Assembly: GCA_023400405.1 (NCBI GenBank)
Contig: JAEXFD010000002.1
Location: 62,001-126,000, forward strand
Direction: 5' to 3'
Length of the DNA: 64,000 nt
DNA from: Pseudomonadota bacterium
GTDB lineage: Bacteria > Pseudomonadota > Alphaproteobacteria > Sphingomonadales > Sphingomonadaceae
Below are positions 42,304 through 52,300 of the stretch, piece by piece; position 1 is the stretch's first letter; each line of letters starts with the position of its first letter. The translations under genes and the position numbers were made by a program. The notes beneath the pieces were generated by a model that saw only the letters and a list, made by a program, of their open reading frames with translations, ran no database searches and was not told where the DNA came from.

Positions 42304-43041
42304 ATGCCCAAGCTCCGCGCCGATCAGCTTCTCGTCGACCGCGGCCTTGCGGAGAGCCGGACGCGGGCGCAGGCGCTGATCATGGCGGGGCTGGTGTTCG
42401 TCGGCGATCGCAAGGTCGATAAGGCCGGGCAGCAGTTCGCGGATGACGTGGCGCTCGATGTGCGCGGGCGTGATCATCCCTGGGTCTCGCGCGGCGGGAT
42501 CAAGCTCGCCCATGCCCTCGACCATTTCGGCTGGGACGTGGCGGGCGCCGTCGCGATCGATGTCGGCTCCTCGACCGGCGGCTTCACCGACGTGCTGCTC
42601 AGCCGCGGCGCCGCGCGAGTCTATGCGGTCGACAGCGGCACCAATCAGCTCGCCTGGAAGTTGCGCCAGGATCCGCGGGTGATCGTCCACGAGCAGACCA
42701 GCGCGCGGATCCTCACCGACGCGCACATCCCGGAGCCGATCGACCTGATCGTCTGCGATGCCAGCTTCATCGGCCTCGCCAAGGTGCTCGAGGTGCCGTT
42801 CCGCTTCGCTCGGTCGGGTGCGCGGCTGGTGGCGCTGATCAAGCCGCAGTTCGAGGCGGGGCGCACCGAGGTGGGCAAGGGCGGCGTGGTGCGCGACCCG
42901 GCGGTGCACGAGCGCGTGTGCCGCGAAGTCGCCGATTGGGTGGCGGCGCAGGGCTGGGCGGTCGCGGGAATCGCCACCAGCCCGATCACGGGGCCCGAGG
43001 GAAATGTCGAATTCCTGATCGGGGCCACGCGCGAACGCTAG
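42304..43041 (+). CDS. tlyA: TlyA-family rRNA 2'-O-methyltransferase
   Basis: A 245-residue protein with an N-terminal S4 RNA-binding domain (RADQLLVDRGLAESRTRAQALIMAG, residues 4 on) and an FtsJ-type methyltransferase domain. The SAM motif is AIDVGSSTGGFTDVLL; the catalytic set includes Lys in WVSRGGIKLAHAL, Asp in CDASFIGLAK and Lys in LIKPQFEAG. TlyA modifies 16S and sometimes 23S rRNA and its loss confers capreomycin resistance. The start follows AGGAAGG. Confidence 0.94.
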   Translation: MPKLRADQLLVDRGLAESRTRAQALIMAGLVFVGDRKVDKAGQQFADDVALDVRGRDHPWVSRGGIKLAHALDHFGWDVAGAVAIDVGSSTGGFTDVLLSRGAARVYAVDSGTNQLAWKLRQDPRVIVHEQTSARILTDAHIPEPIDLIVCDASFIGLAKVLEVPFRFARSGARLVALIKPQFEAGRTEVGKGGVVRDPAVHERVCREVADWVAAQGWAVAGIATSPITGPEGNVEFLIGATRER

Positions 43042-43106
43042 CGTGGCGCTTGCCTTTGGACGCGGTGCACCATAGCCCTTGCGGCGACGAATTGAGGAGG
43101 TCTGGC

Positions 43107-43664
43107 TTGCGGGAAATCGCCTCGAAGGGACAGTTGCGCCTCGCCTATCTGCGCTGGGCGATGGTGACGGTGCCGTTCATCCTGCTGCTCGGCTTCGCCT
43201 CGGCGCGGCTGGCGCCCTCGGGCAGCGCCAATCCCTGGTTCGCGCGGCTGGTCAAGCCCGCCATCTATCCTCCGGAATGGGTGTTCCCCACCGTGTGGTC
43301 GGCGCTCTACGTGCTGATGGGCCTGGCGCTGGCGATGGTGATCAATGCCCGCGGGTCGCGCTGGCGGGGGCCGGCGCTGGCGGCGTTCGCGGTGCAGATG
43401 GCGGTCAACCTCGCCTGGTCGCCGGTGTTTTTCGGGATGCACAAGGTGGTCGCGGCGCTCGCGATCATCGTGGTGCTGTTCGTGCTGGCCTTCCTGACGC
43501 TGGTCCTGTTCCGGCGCGTGCGTGCCGGCGCCGCGCTGATGCTGGTGCCGTATCTCGCCTGGCTCGCCTTTGCCGGCGCCTTGCTCTTCCAGGTCCACCA
43601 GCTCAATCCGGATGCCGAGCACCTTGTACCGGGGCGGACGGTTGACCAGATTGAGATCCGATAA
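43107..43664 (+). CDS. tspO: TspO/MBR-family membrane protein
   Basis: A 185-residue protein with five helices. Family marks: WFARLVKPAIYPPEWVFPTVW near helix 1-2, ALYVLMGLALAMV, and FAVQMAVNLAWSPVFFGMHK in helix 3. TspO binds porphyrins and cholesterol-like ligands. The frame starts TTG at 43107, preceded by GAGGAGG with a 6-nt gap; no in-frame ATG fits before the first helix. Followed by a UbiK-type gene 21 bp away. Confidence 0.92.
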   Translation: MREIASKGQLRLAYLRWAMVTVPFILLLGFASARLAPSGSANPWFARLVKPAIYPPEWVFPTVWSALYVLMGLALAMVINARGSRWRGPALAAFAVQMAVNLAWSPVFFGMHKVVAALAIIVVLFVLAFLTLVLFRRVRAGAALMLVPYLAWLAFAGALLFQVHQLNPDAEHLVPGRTVDQIEIR

Positions 43665-43685
43665 CGCTTTCGAGGAATTTCTAAG

Positions 43686-43991
43686 ATGCAGACCGACAAC
43701 CGCCTGTTCGACGATGTCGTCAAGTTCGTGAACGGCGCGGCCGGAACGCTGGCCGGCATGGCGCGCGAAACCGAAGGCGCGGCGCGCGAGCGGGCGCGCG
43801 AATGGATCGGCGGGCTCGATTTCGTCAGCCGCGACGAGTTCGAAGCGGTGAAGGCGATGGCCGCGGCCGCGCGCGACGAAGCCGATGCGTTGAAGGCGCG
43901 GCTCGACGCGCTCGAGGCGCAGCTTGCCGCCGCACCTGCCAAGGCGCCGAAGCGGGCCGGACCCGCTGCGGCGCCGGGCGTCCAGGGATAA
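43686..43991 (+). CDS. UbiK/BMFP-family accessory factor
   Basis: A 101-residue coiled-coil protein: FDDVVKFVNGAAGTLAGMAR in the first half, FVSRDEFEAVKAMAAAARDE and a long helix with LKARLDALEAQLA, then an Ala/Pro/Lys tail. This is the BMFP/UbiK pattern; UbiK promotes ubiquinone synthesis under aerobic growth in other proteobacteria. It starts with ATG after AGGAATTTCTAAG. Probably cotranscribed with the tspO-like gene. Confidence 0.87.
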   Translation: MQTDNRLFDDVVKFVNGAAGTLAGMARETEGAARERAREWIGGLDFVSRDEFEAVKAMAAAARDEADALKARLDALEAQLAAAPAKAPKRAGPAAAPGVQG

Positions 43992-44094
43992 ACGCCTTGT
44001 CCACAGCTTTTGCGCAGCCTTGCCAAGGCCGCGCTTGTGCCGAATCCGCGTGGTCGGCAGATAAGCGGCGGGCGTTATCCGGGTGGAGGTTGTG

Positions 44095-44595
44095 ATGCTC
44101 GACGAGGCCGAGTTCGACCGCGAGGACGCTGCGCCCATCGACATGCTCGAAAGCTATTTCGCGGCGCATGGCTGGACCCATGAGCGCGAGGACGACGAGG
44201 TCGTCGCCAAGGTCAAGGGCAGCTGGACCGAGTATGAGCTGCGCGCGATCTGGCGCGAGGATGACGGGGTGCTCCAGTTCCTGGCGTTCCCGGACATCCG
44301 CGTGCCCGACGAGCGGCGCAGTGCGCTGTACGAGACGGTCGGCCTGGTCAACGAGCAGCTCTGGATCGGCCATTTCGAGCTGTGGTCGCAGAGCGGCATC
44401 CTGCTCTTCCGCCATGCCGCGATGATCGACGGCGACGAGCCGACGCTTAGCCTCAACCAGGCCGAGCTGCTGGTCGAAAGCGCGATCGACGAGTGCGAGC
44501 GCTTCTATCCGGTGTTCCAGTTCGTGCTGTGGGGCGGCAAGACCCCCGCCGAGGCGCTCGCCGCCGCGCTGATCGAAACGCAGGGCGAGGCGTGA
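44095..44595 (+). CDS. YbjN-domain protein
   Basis: A 166-residue cytosolic protein. The YbjN-like domain spans most of it: IDMLESYFAAHGWTHERED, FLAFPDIRVPDERRSALYET, LVNEQLWIGHFELWSQSGIL, FRHAAMIDGDEPTL. YbjN proteins are linked to stress and motility regulation without a known enzymatic role. ATG at 44095 is 5 nt after GGAGG; a GTG four codons earlier is less likely. proC follows within 2 bp and is likely cotranscribed. Confidence 0.88.
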   Translation: MLDEAEFDREDAAPIDMLESYFAAHGWTHEREDDEVVAKVKGSWTEYELRAIWREDDGVLQFLAFPDIRVPDERRSALYETVGLVNEQLWIGHFELWSQSGILLFRHAAMIDGDEPTLSLNQAELLVESAIDECERFYPVFQFVLWGGKTPAEALAAALIETQGEA

Positions 44596-44597
44596 GC

Positions 44598-45389
44598 ATG
44601 GGTCCGCCGGCCAGCCTGTGGCTGGTCGGGTGCGGCAATATGGCCGGCGCGATGCTGCGCCGCTGGATCGAGGCGGGGACGATCGATCCGGCATCGGTGT
44701 TCGTCGTCAATCGCCAGGACCGCGATCTGCCCGCCGGCGTGAAGCAGGGCAGGGCGTTCCCGGACGGTCCGCTGCCCAATGCCGTGATGCTCGGGATGAA
44801 GCCGCAGCAATTGGGACTGATCGCCGAAGCGCATGGCGCGCGGATCGCGGGCGTGCCGCTGCTCGTCTCGATCCTCGCCGGCGTCGAAGTCGCAACCCTG
44901 GCCGAGCGGTTCGAGGCGGGCGCGATCGTCCGCGCGATGCCGAACCTGCCGGTCGCGATCGGCAAGGGCGTCGTCGGCCTCCACGGCACCCAGAGTGCGG
45001 AAGCCGAGGCGCTCATGCAACCGCTCGGCCTGGTTGAATGGATCGCCGACGAGGCGCTGTTCGACGTCGTGACCGCACTCGCCGGTAGCGGGCCGGCCTT
45101 CGTCTATCGCTTCATCGATGCGCTCGCCGCGGGCGGCGCCGCGCTCGGCCTTCCCGGGGATCAGGCGCAGCGCCTCGCGCTGGCGACGGCCGAAGGGGCG
45201 GGGCTGTTGGCCGCAGCGGCCGACGTCTCGCCGGGCACGCTCGCCGAGCGGGTTGCGAGCCCGGGTGGATCGACCCGCAAGGGCCTCGACGTCCTGGACG
45301 CCGACCAGTCGCTCGCCCGGCTCGTCGCCGAAACCCTTGCGGCCGCGACCCGGCGCAATGCCGAAATGGCCGCCGAAGCGCGCAACTAG
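44598..45389 (+). CDS. proC: pyrroline-5-carboxylate reductase
   Basis: A 263-residue NAD(P)H enzyme catalysing the last step of proline synthesis. The Rossmann motif WLVGCGNMAGAMLRRW is near residue 8, VMLGMKPQQ and RAMPNLPVAIGKGV follow, and the C-terminal dimer domain has ALAGSGPAFVYRFIDALA and ERVASPGGSTRKGL. ATG at 44598 has GCGAGG about 7 bases upstream; a GTG at 44592 overlapping the previous stop is possible. Confidence 0.95.
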   Translation: MGPPASLWLVGCGNMAGAMLRRWIEAGTIDPASVFVVNRQDRDLPAGVKQGRAFPDGPLPNAVMLGMKPQQLGLIAEAHGARIAGVPLLVSILAGVEVATLAERFEAGAIVRAMPNLPVAIGKGVVGLHGTQSAEAEALMQPLGLVEWIADEALFDVVTALAGSGPAFVYRFIDALAAGGAALGLPGDQAQRLALATAEGAGLLAAAADVSPGTLAERVASPGGSTRKGLDVLDADQSLARLVAETLAAATRRNAEMAAEARN

Positions 45390-45460
45390 CTGGCCAAATC
45401 GCTGGAACGCCTGTGCTTCTCAGCGGTTGAAACGCCGACTGCGAAACGATGGAGGCTGTT

Positions 45461-46063
45461 ATGGCGACGACCACGGCGACGCGCGATACCAAGGGACGGT
45501 TCAAGGGTTCGAAGAAGGAAGGCGGCAATTTCGGCGTGATCGCCGGCGCGGCTGCCGGCGGTGTGGCGCTGGGGGTGCTCGCGCTGCTCGGCCGCAAGGC
45601 GGCGGTGCAGGCGCCGACCGCGCTCGCCGGCAATTGGGACGACGCGCTCAAGGCCGAGCATGCCGCGACGCTCAAGGTGTTCGACGCGATCGAGGCGACC
45701 GACGAGCATGCGACGACCAAGCGCAACATGCTGCTCTCGCATCTCAAGCACGCGTTGATGAAGCACGCGGTCGAGGAAGAGAATGTGATCTACCCGGCGC
45801 TTCGCGATGCCGGCCAGAAGGACGCGGCCGACGCGCTCACCAAGGAGCACGGCTATGTGAAACAGTATCTCTACGATCTGGAGAACATGCCGACGAACTC
45901 GCCCGACTGGATCGCCAAGGTGCGGCAGTTCCGCATCGATATCGAGGCGCATATGCGCGAGGAGGAGGACCAGCTTTTCCCGATGCTCCGCGCCCAGCTC
46001 AGCGAAGAGCGCAACAAGGCGCTGACGCTGCAGATGAACAAGGAGGGCTTCAAGGTCGCCTGA
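45461..46063 (+). CDS. hemerythrin-like (HHE) protein with N-terminal membrane anchor
   Basis: A 200-residue protein. Residues about 26-45 (NFGVIAGAAAGGVALGVLAL) form one hydrophobic segment; the HHE domain follows, with likely iron ligands in LKAEHAATLKVFDAIE, HLKHALMKHAVEEENVIYP, LTKEHGYVKQYL and EAHMREEEDQLFP. Bacterial relatives bind O2, NO or respond to oxidative/nitrosative stress. Start follows GGAGG. Confidence 0.88.
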   Translation: MATTTATRDTKGRFKGSKKEGGNFGVIAGAAAGGVALGVLALLGRKAAVQAPTALAGNWDDALKAEHAATLKVFDAIEATDEHATTKRNMLLSHLKHALMKHAVEEENVIYPALRDAGQKDAADALTKEHGYVKQYLYDLENMPTNSPDWIAKVRQFRIDIEAHMREEEDQLFPMLRAQLSEERNKALTLQMNKEGFKVA

Positions 46064-46102
46064 GGCGCGCGGGCGCCGTGGTCACGCGACTGCGGCGCCC
46101 GT

Positions 46103-46735
46103 TCAGCGGCTCGAGAGCCGCTCCAGATAGCCGCACAACATGTCCGCCAGCTCGTCCGAGAAGGCGGTGATCTCCGCATCCGAATGGAGCTTTTCCGAAA
46201 AGCTCGCCCCGACGCCGCTGAGCGTCGATTTCACCAGATGCACCGCGAGCAATCGTTCTTGTTCCGGCACGCCAGGCAATGCCTCGCCGATGAAGGCGCG
46301 GAACACCTCGACATTCTCGGCCTTGGCTTCGATCGCCTCCGGGGCGTCGCGATAGAGCGGCGCGGCGTCGGCGAGCGCCATGCGGACCTGCGCTTCCTCG
46401 CATTCCGAGCGGATAAAGGCATGGACGAGCTGCCGCAACCGTTCGAGCGGCGGCACCTCCCGGTCCTGCAGGATGCCGCGCAGCAGCGCCGAAGTGCGGC
46501 GCCATTCGTCGCTCTGCAGGCGGAACAGGATCGCCGCCTTGTTGGGGAAATATTGGTAGAGCGAGCCGACGCTCACGCCTGCGCGCTCGGCGACTCGGGC
46601 GGTCGTGAATCGCGCCGCGCCCTCGCTCGTCAAAACCTGAATAGCCGCGTCGAGCACGGCCTCGACGAGTTGGTTCGAGCGGCTCTGCTTGGGCTGTTTG
46701 CGCGAGGAAATGCGGGCGGTTCGGGCAATCGGCAT
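46103..46735 (-). CDS. TetR-family regulator
   Basis: A 210-residue repressor with the TetR HTH near residues 20-65: ILDAA-like EAVLDAAIQVLTSEGAARFT and VAERAGVSVGSLYQYFPNKAAI. The C-terminal ligand domain is variable. The start is the ATG at 46735; longer frames cross the divergent promoter. It faces an O-methyltransferase gene 95 bp away, which is its likely target. Confidence 0.92.
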   Translation of the reverse strand: MPIARTARISSRKQPKQSRSNQLVEAVLDAAIQVLTSEGAARFTTARVAERAGVSVGSLYQYFPNKAAILFRLQSDEWRRTSALLRGILQDREVPPLERLRQLVHAFIRSECEEAQVRMALADAAPLYRDAPEAIEAKAENVEVFRAFIGEALPGVPEQERLLAVHLVKSTLSGVGASFSEKLHSDAEITAFSDELADMLCGYLERLSSR

Positions 46736-46767
46736 GTGGAGTCTCGGCCAATGCGAATAGGAAAGCT

Positions 46768-46782
46768 GACGAACTAGTCGTA
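46768..46782. promoter_or_regulatory. candidate TetR operator between TetR and methyltransferase genes
   Basis: GACGAACTAGTCGTA contains the inverted repeat ACGA-ACTAG-TCGT near the middle of the divergent region. It fits a short TetR-type site, but the dyad is small and unproven. Confidence 0.4.
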
Positions 46783-46830
46783 TTTTTGCGGCGAGCAGGC
46801 AAGTCCCCCTGCTCGATACCGGAGAACCCA

Positions 46831-47496
46831 ATGACGACGCTTTCCAACGCCCCCGTGGCGCCCCTCCTCGCGCGCCTGTTCGCCGAGGCTGAGGCCAATC
46901 CGCCCGCCGCCAGCCCGATCTTCGCCGGCACCACGGCCGAAGACCATGGCCGGATGATGCGCAGCAAGACCGATTATCGCGAATTCTATCGCCTGCTCGG
47001 CAGCTTCGCGCTGCCGGTGTCGCGCGAGACCGGCACCCTGCTCTACATGCTCGCGCGCGCCACCCGTGCGACCTCGATCGTCGAATTCGGCACCTCGTTC
47101 GGCCTGTCGACCGTCCACCTCGCCGCGGCGCTCCGCGACAATGGCGGCGGCCGCCTGATCACGACCGAGTTCGAACCGGCCAAGCTCGCGCGTGCGCAGG
47201 CACATCTCGCCGAGGCGGGCCTGGCGGACCTGGTCGAATTCCGCGAAGGCGATGCGCTCGAGACCCTGGCGCACGATCTGCCCGAAGCGATCGACCTGGT
47301 GCTGCTCGACGGTGCCAAGGGGCTCTATTCGGACATTCTCGACCGGCTGGAACCGCACCTGCGGCCCGGCGCGATCCTGATCGCCGACAACGCCGATTAT
47401 TGCCCCGAATATCTCGCGCGCGTCGGCGAGGTCGAGAATGGCTATCTGTCGATGCCGTTCACCGACGAGGTCGAGTTTTCGATCCGGCTGGGCTGA
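46831..47496 (+). CDS. class I O-methyltransferase (family 3 type)
   Basis: A 221-residue SAM-dependent methyltransferase. The SAM site is SIVEFGTSFGLSTVHLAAAL, followed by LITTEFEPAKLARAQAHLAE, VLLDGAKGLYSDILDRLEP and LIADNADYCPEYL. The pattern suits the catechol/caffeoyl O-methyltransferase group; substrate unknown. The ATG follows GGAGAACCCA. It is divergent from a TetR gene that probably regulates it. Confidence 0.88.
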   Translation: MTTLSNAPVAPLLARLFAEAEANPPAASPIFAGTTAEDHGRMMRSKTDYREFYRLLGSFALPVSRETGTLLYMLARATRATSIVEFGTSFGLSTVHLAAALRDNGGGRLITTEFEPAKLARAQAHLAEAGLADLVEFREGDALETLAHDLPEAIDLVLLDGAKGLYSDILDRLEPHLRPGAILIADNADYCPEYLARVGEVENGYLSMPFTDEVEFSIRLG

Positions 47497-47505
47497 ACGG
47501 AGCGC

Positions 47506-47991
47506 TCACAGCCCGAGGGCGGCTACGCGCCTGCGTTCTTCCTCGGGCATCAGCCCTTCGAGCACGGCCCAGAAGCCGCCGACCGCGCCCTGGCCGGCGC
47601 TCGAATAGGCGCCGGCCATCTTCTCGCGCAGCGCGTCGAACAGCTCGGCCTCCAGCTTCGCGCCGGCCGGCGTCAGTCGCAACAGGCGCTGGCGCCGGTC
47701 GCGCTCGCCGGTACGCGTCTCGACGAAGCCGCGCTCGCCGAGTTCGGTGAGTACGCGGCCGAGCGATTGCTTGGTGATCGCCAGGATGGCAAGCAGCTCG
47801 CTCACCGTCAGGTCGGGCTTGCGCGCGATGAAATAGAGCGCGCGGTGATGCGCCCGGCCCAGGCCCTGCTCGGCCAGACCCGCATCGATCGAGCGCGTCA
47901 GGTTGGCATAGCCGAAATAGAGCAGCTCGACGCCGCGCCGGATTTCGGGTTCGCGCAGGAAGAGCGGAGAGGCGGGAATTGGGGCAGCCAT
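47506..47991 (-). CDS. MarR-family regulator
   Basis: A 161-residue winged-helix protein. The DNA-binding region reads DLTVSELLAILAITKQSLGRVLTELGERGFVETR then the wing TGERDRRQRLLRLTPAGA, split here only for description. ATG at 47991 is taken; an in-frame GTG at 48009 would add six residues. It is divergent from the aminotransferase gene and may regulate itself or that gene. Signal unknown. Confidence 0.92.
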   Translation of the reverse strand: MAAPIPASPLFLREPEIRRGVELLYFGYANLTRSIDAGLAEQGLGRAHHRALYFIARKPDLTVSELLAILAITKQSLGRVLTELGERGFVETRTGERDRRQRLLRLTPAGAKLEAELFDALREKMAGAYSSAGQGAVGGFWAVLEGLMPEEERRRVAALGL

Positions 47992-47992
47992 G

Positions 47993-48021
47993 TTGACGCT
48001 TTCTGCCACCGCGCCTAACCC
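47993..48021 (+). promoter_or_regulatory. possible promoter for the aminotransferase gene
   Basis: TTGACG (47993-47998), a 17-bp spacer and TAACCC (48016-48021), about 50 bp before the start at 48071. It overlaps the start of the MarR gene, so repression by MarR would be simple. Confidence 0.45.
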
Positions 48022-48070
48022 GCTGCAAGCCGATCACGGCAAGAGTCGGGAACCCATCGGGAAGGCGACA

Positions 48071-49168
48071 ATGGAAGACACCAGCATCCTGGATTTCGAG
48101 TTCGAGGCACACCCCCAGCCGGTCGGCGATGCCGATCGCGCCGCGGTGCTCGCCGATCCGGGGTTCGGCAAGGTGTTTACGGATCACATGGCCGTGATCA
48201 ACTATTCGGCCGGCAAGGGCTGGCACAACGCCCGGATCGCGCCGCGCAAGCCGCTCGAGATCGATCCGGCGACCGCCGTGCTCCATTACGCGCAGGAGAT
48301 TTTCGAAGGCCTCAAGGCCTATCGCCTGCCCGATGGCGGCGCGGCGCTGTTCCGCCCCGGCGAGAACGCGCGGCGCTTCCGGGAGTCGGCCGATCGCATG
48401 GCGATGGCGCCGCTGCCCGACGATTTGTTCCTGAAGTCGATCGCCGCGCTGGTGAAGGCCGATCGCGACTGGATCCCGCATGGCGAGGGCGCCTCGCTCT
48501 ATCTGCGCCCCTTCATGTTCGCGAGCGAAGTCTTCCTCGGCGTGAAGCCGGCGAGCGAATATCTCTACCTCGTCATCGCCTCACCCGCCGGCGCCTATTT
48601 CAAGGGCGGCGCGCCGTCGGTCACGCTGTGGGTCTCGGATCACTACACCCGGGCGGCCCGCGGCGGCACCGGCGCGGCCAAGTGCGGCGGCAACTATGCC
48701 GCCAGCCTGATCGCGCAAAAGGAAGCGATCGCTCAAGGCTGCGACCAGGTCGTGTTCCTCGATGCGGTCGAGAACCGCTATGTCGAGGAACTGGGCGGCA
48801 TGAACGTGATGTTCGCGATGGACGATGGATCGCTGATCACGCCGCCGCTGGGCGGCACGATCCTGCCCGGCATCACCCGCGACTCACTGCTCACCCTGGC
48901 GCGCGATGCCGGCGTAACGGTGCGCGAGGAGCGCTATTCGATCGACCAGTGGCAGGCCGATGCCCAAAGCGGCAAACTGCGCGAGGCGTTCGCCTGCGGC
49001 ACCGCGGCGGTGGTGACGCCGATCGGCCGGGTGCGCGGCAACGGCTATGATTTCCAGATGGGCAATGGCGGGCCGGGCGTGCTGACGTCGAAGCTGCGCG
49101 AGCAGCTCGTCGCGATCCAGCGCGGCACCGCACCCGATCCGCACGGCTGGGTTGAACGGTTGTTCTAA
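48071..49168 (+). CDS. ilvE: branched-chain amino acid aminotransferase
   Basis: A 365-residue fold-type IV PLP enzyme for the last step of Ile/Val/Leu synthesis. Conserved: MAVINYSAGKGWHNARIAPR, HYAQEIFEGLKAYRLPDGG, GTGAAKCGGNYAASL containing the PLP lysine K204, and VFLDAVENRYVEELGGMNV. Length and sequence match the larger bacterial/eukaryotic BCAT2 subtype. The start follows GGGAAGG. Confidence 0.95.
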   Translation: MEDTSILDFEFEAHPQPVGDADRAAVLADPGFGKVFTDHMAVINYSAGKGWHNARIAPRKPLEIDPATAVLHYAQEIFEGLKAYRLPDGGAALFRPGENARRFRESADRMAMAPLPDDLFLKSIAALVKADRDWIPHGEGASLYLRPFMFASEVFLGVKPASEYLYLVIASPAGAYFKGGAPSVTLWVSDHYTRAARGGTGAAKCGGNYAASLIAQKEAIAQGCDQVVFLDAVENRYVEELGGMNVMFAMDDGSLITPPLGGTILPGITRDSLLTLARDAGVTVREERYSIDQWQADAQSGKLREAFACGTAAVVTPIGRVRGNGYDFQMGNGGPGVLTSKLREQLVAIQRGTAPDPHGWVERLF

Positions 49169-49191
49169 GGCCGTATAAGCGCCGGCTCTGT

Positions 49192-49266
49192 TGGGGCGTC
49201 GCCAAGCGGTAAGGCAACGGTTTTTGGTACCGTCATTCGGAGGTTCGAATCCTCCCGCCCCAGCCA
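49192..49266 (+). tRNA. tRNA-Gln(TTG)
   Basis: 75 nt with encoded CCA: acceptor TGGGGCG/CGCCCCA, D arm GCCAAGCGGTAAGGC, anticodon stem-loop ACGGT-TTTTGGT-ACCGT (anticodon TTG), T arm GGAGGTTCGAATCCTCC. It stands alone between ilvE and the YdbH gene. Confidence 0.97.
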
Positions 49267-49352
49267 ACCCCCTCTTCGCAGGCTCCGGCGCAGTTCCGGC
49301 TGGAACCTTTGCAGCGCGAGAGTGCTCTGGTTAATTGCTCCGTCGCAACGAG

Positions 49353-52300
49353 ATGGGCGGGTTGGCTGGAGCGGGCGTGGACCGTAGCGAAGACGAGGAG
49401 AGTGACGGCGAGGTGCGGGCGAGCGGCCGGCCCCGATGGTCGCGCGCACGCCGCATCGCGATCGCGTTGCTGCTCGGGGTCGTGGTTGTCCTCGCGACGG
49501 CCTGGCTCGAACGACGGACGATCGCGCGCGGCTTCGTCGATCGCGAACTCGCCAGGCGAGGCGTCCCGGCGCGCTACGAAATCGCGCAGCTCTCGCCGTG
49601 GCGGCAGCGGCTGACCCATGTCTCGATCGGCGATCCGCGCGATCCCGATCTCGTCGCCGATTGGATCGAGCTGCGGACGGCCTTGCTGCCCTGGCGCGCC
49701 GAGCTGCTGGTGGCGAAGGCCGGCAGGGTCCGGATCAAGGGGCGCATCGTCGATGGCGCGCTCTCGCTCGGCAGCCTCGATCGCCTCATGCCGCCGCCCT
49801 CGGGCAAGCCGTTCGCGCTCCCCCGGCTGAGCGTGGAAGTCGCCGATGCCCAGCTTCGGCTCGACAGCGCCGCCGGCCCGCTCGAGATCGGCCTCTCTGG
49901 CAAAGGGCTGCTGAGCGACGGCTTCGCCGGAACGGCGAGGCTTCGCGCGCCGCGCCTGGCGCTTGCCGGCTGTGCGCTTGAGGGCGTTGCCGGCCGGCTG
50001 CAGGTGCGCGTGCGCGAGGGCGCGCCCAGCCTCGCCGGGCCCCTCGCCGCATCGCGGCTCGGTTGCGGAGACGGGCGCGTCGAGCAGGCCCGGATCGACG
50101 TGCGCGCGGCTCTCGATGCATCGCTGGCGCGCTGGAAGGGCAGTGCGCGGCTTGCGGTTGCCCGGCTTGCCGGCGGCGGTGGGCGGCTGGAGCGCCTTGC
50201 CGGCACCGTCGATTTCGCCGGCGATCGCGCTCGCACCGAGGGCAAGGTTGCGCTGAGCTCGGGGGCGCTCGCCACCCCCGACGCCGTCGCGGCCTCGGCC
50301 ACGCTCGCGGGCCAGTACGTCCTTGCCGAGACCAGCGCCTTCCAGGGCAAGCTCGCGGTGGCGCAGGTCGCGCTCGCGCCGGCGATGCGCCGCCGGGCCG
50401 CCGCAGTCGCCGATACGGACCGGGGCACGCCGGTTGCGCCACTGGCCCGCCAACTCGCGGCGGCACTGGACCGCGCCGGCCGCAGCTTCGACGGGTCGGC
50501 CGATCTGGAGCTGACCACCCGCGCGGACGGGAGCACACTGCGCGTCCGTTCCCTCGACCTCCTGGCGCGGTCGGGCGCGAGGATGCGGTTCGGCCAGGGC
50601 AGGGGGCTCGGGCTCGCGCTTCCCAGTGGCGCGGTAGAGCTTGCCGGGCGATTGACGCTCGGCGGCGGCGGGCTGCCCGACGCGACGCTGCTGCTGTCGC
50701 GCCGGCCGGGAAGCGCGGAATGGCGCGGGACCGGGCTGGTCCGCCCCTATGCCGCAGGCGGCGCCAGCCTCGAACTCGCCCGGCTCGACGTCCGCGCGCG
50801 GGGGACGAGCGGCGAGCTCCGCACGGTCGCGACGCTGTCCGGCCCGCTGCAGGGCGGGCGCGTGGAGGGCCTGTCGATGCCGCTGCTCGCCCGCTGGCAG
50901 GCCGGCGGAATCGCCGTGAACCCCGCTTGTGCCCCGCTCGGCTTTGCGCGCATCGCGGTTGCCGGCATGACCCTCGACGGCAATCGGCTCCAGCTCTGTC
51001 CGCTCGGCGGCGCAATGCTGCAATGGCGCCCGCAGGGCCTTGCCGGCGGTGTCCGCACCGGACCGGTCGCGTTGTCCGGCAAGCTGGGCGACAGTCCGCT
51101 GCAGTTCCGCGCCGCTGCGGCGCGGCTCGATCTCGCAGCGAGCCGGTTCGGCGTCGACAAGGCCGCGGTGCGGATCGGTGCCGAGCGTTCGACCCGGCTC
51201 GACATCGGCCAGCTCAGCGGCAGCTATCGTTCGTCTCTCGGCGGCAGTTTCGAGGGGCTGGGCGGGCAGATCGGCGCCGTTCCGCTCGTCCTCTCCGGCG
51301 GCAAAGGCGATTGGCGCGCCGATCAGGGCGACCTTTCCCTCCTCGGCGGATTCATCCTGTCCGACGCGGAATCGCCGGCGCGGTTCGAGCCGCTTTCGGC
51401 GCCGCAAGCGCGCCTGAGGATGAGCGGCGGCAGGATCGAAGCCGAGGCCAACCTTGTCGGCACCAAGCGGCCGGTGGCCGTCGGCACGGTGCGGGTCACG
51501 CACGATCTCGCGAAGAGCGAGGGGCAGGCGCTGCTCGACGTGCCCGGCGTTCGCTTTCGAATTGACGGGCTCCAGCCGACCGATCTCACCCGGCTCACCT
51601 ACGGCGTGATCGCCGACGTCGACGGGCTCGTTTCCGGCACCGGCCGCTTCGCCTGGTCCGGGGACAGCGTGACGAGCAGCGGCCGCTTCACGGCGAGCGA
51701 TGTCGGCCTCGCCGCCGCCTTCGGCCCGGTTGCCGGCCTCACCACCACGCTGGACTTCACCGATCTGCTCAACCTGCGTACCGCGCCCGGCCAGCGCGCC
51801 GACGTCGCCGAGATCAATCCCGGCGTGCCGGTGCGCGAGGGCGTCTTCCGCTACCAGTTGCTCGACAGCCGCCGCGTCCAGGTCGAAGGCGCGCGCTGGC
51901 CCTTCGCCGGGGGCGAACTAGTGCTCGATCCGACCGTGCTCGATTTCAACGAAGCGGGCGAGCGGCGATTGACCTTCCATGTGAAGGGCGTCGATGCCGC
52001 GCTGTTCCTCAAAGAAATGGCGTTCGACAATCTCGACGCCACCGGCACGTTCGACGGCACCCTGCCGATGGTCTTCGATGCGCAGGGCGGCCGGATCGAA
52101 GGCGGCGAGCTTCGCGCCCGGGCGGGCGGCCATATCGCCTATGTCGGCGAAGTCTCGCAGCGCGATCTCGGCTTCTGGGGAAACATGGCGTTCCAGGCGC
52201 TCAAGTCGCTCGACTATAAGAGCCTGGCGATCCGGATGAACGGCCCGCTCGCCGGCGAGATCATCACCGACATCAGCTTTGCCGGAGTAAGCCAGGGCAA

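Noticed and set aside
49233..51503. 756-codon open frame antisense to the YdbH gene
   Set aside because: It covers tRNA-Gln and the ydbH-like gene; no protein-like features.
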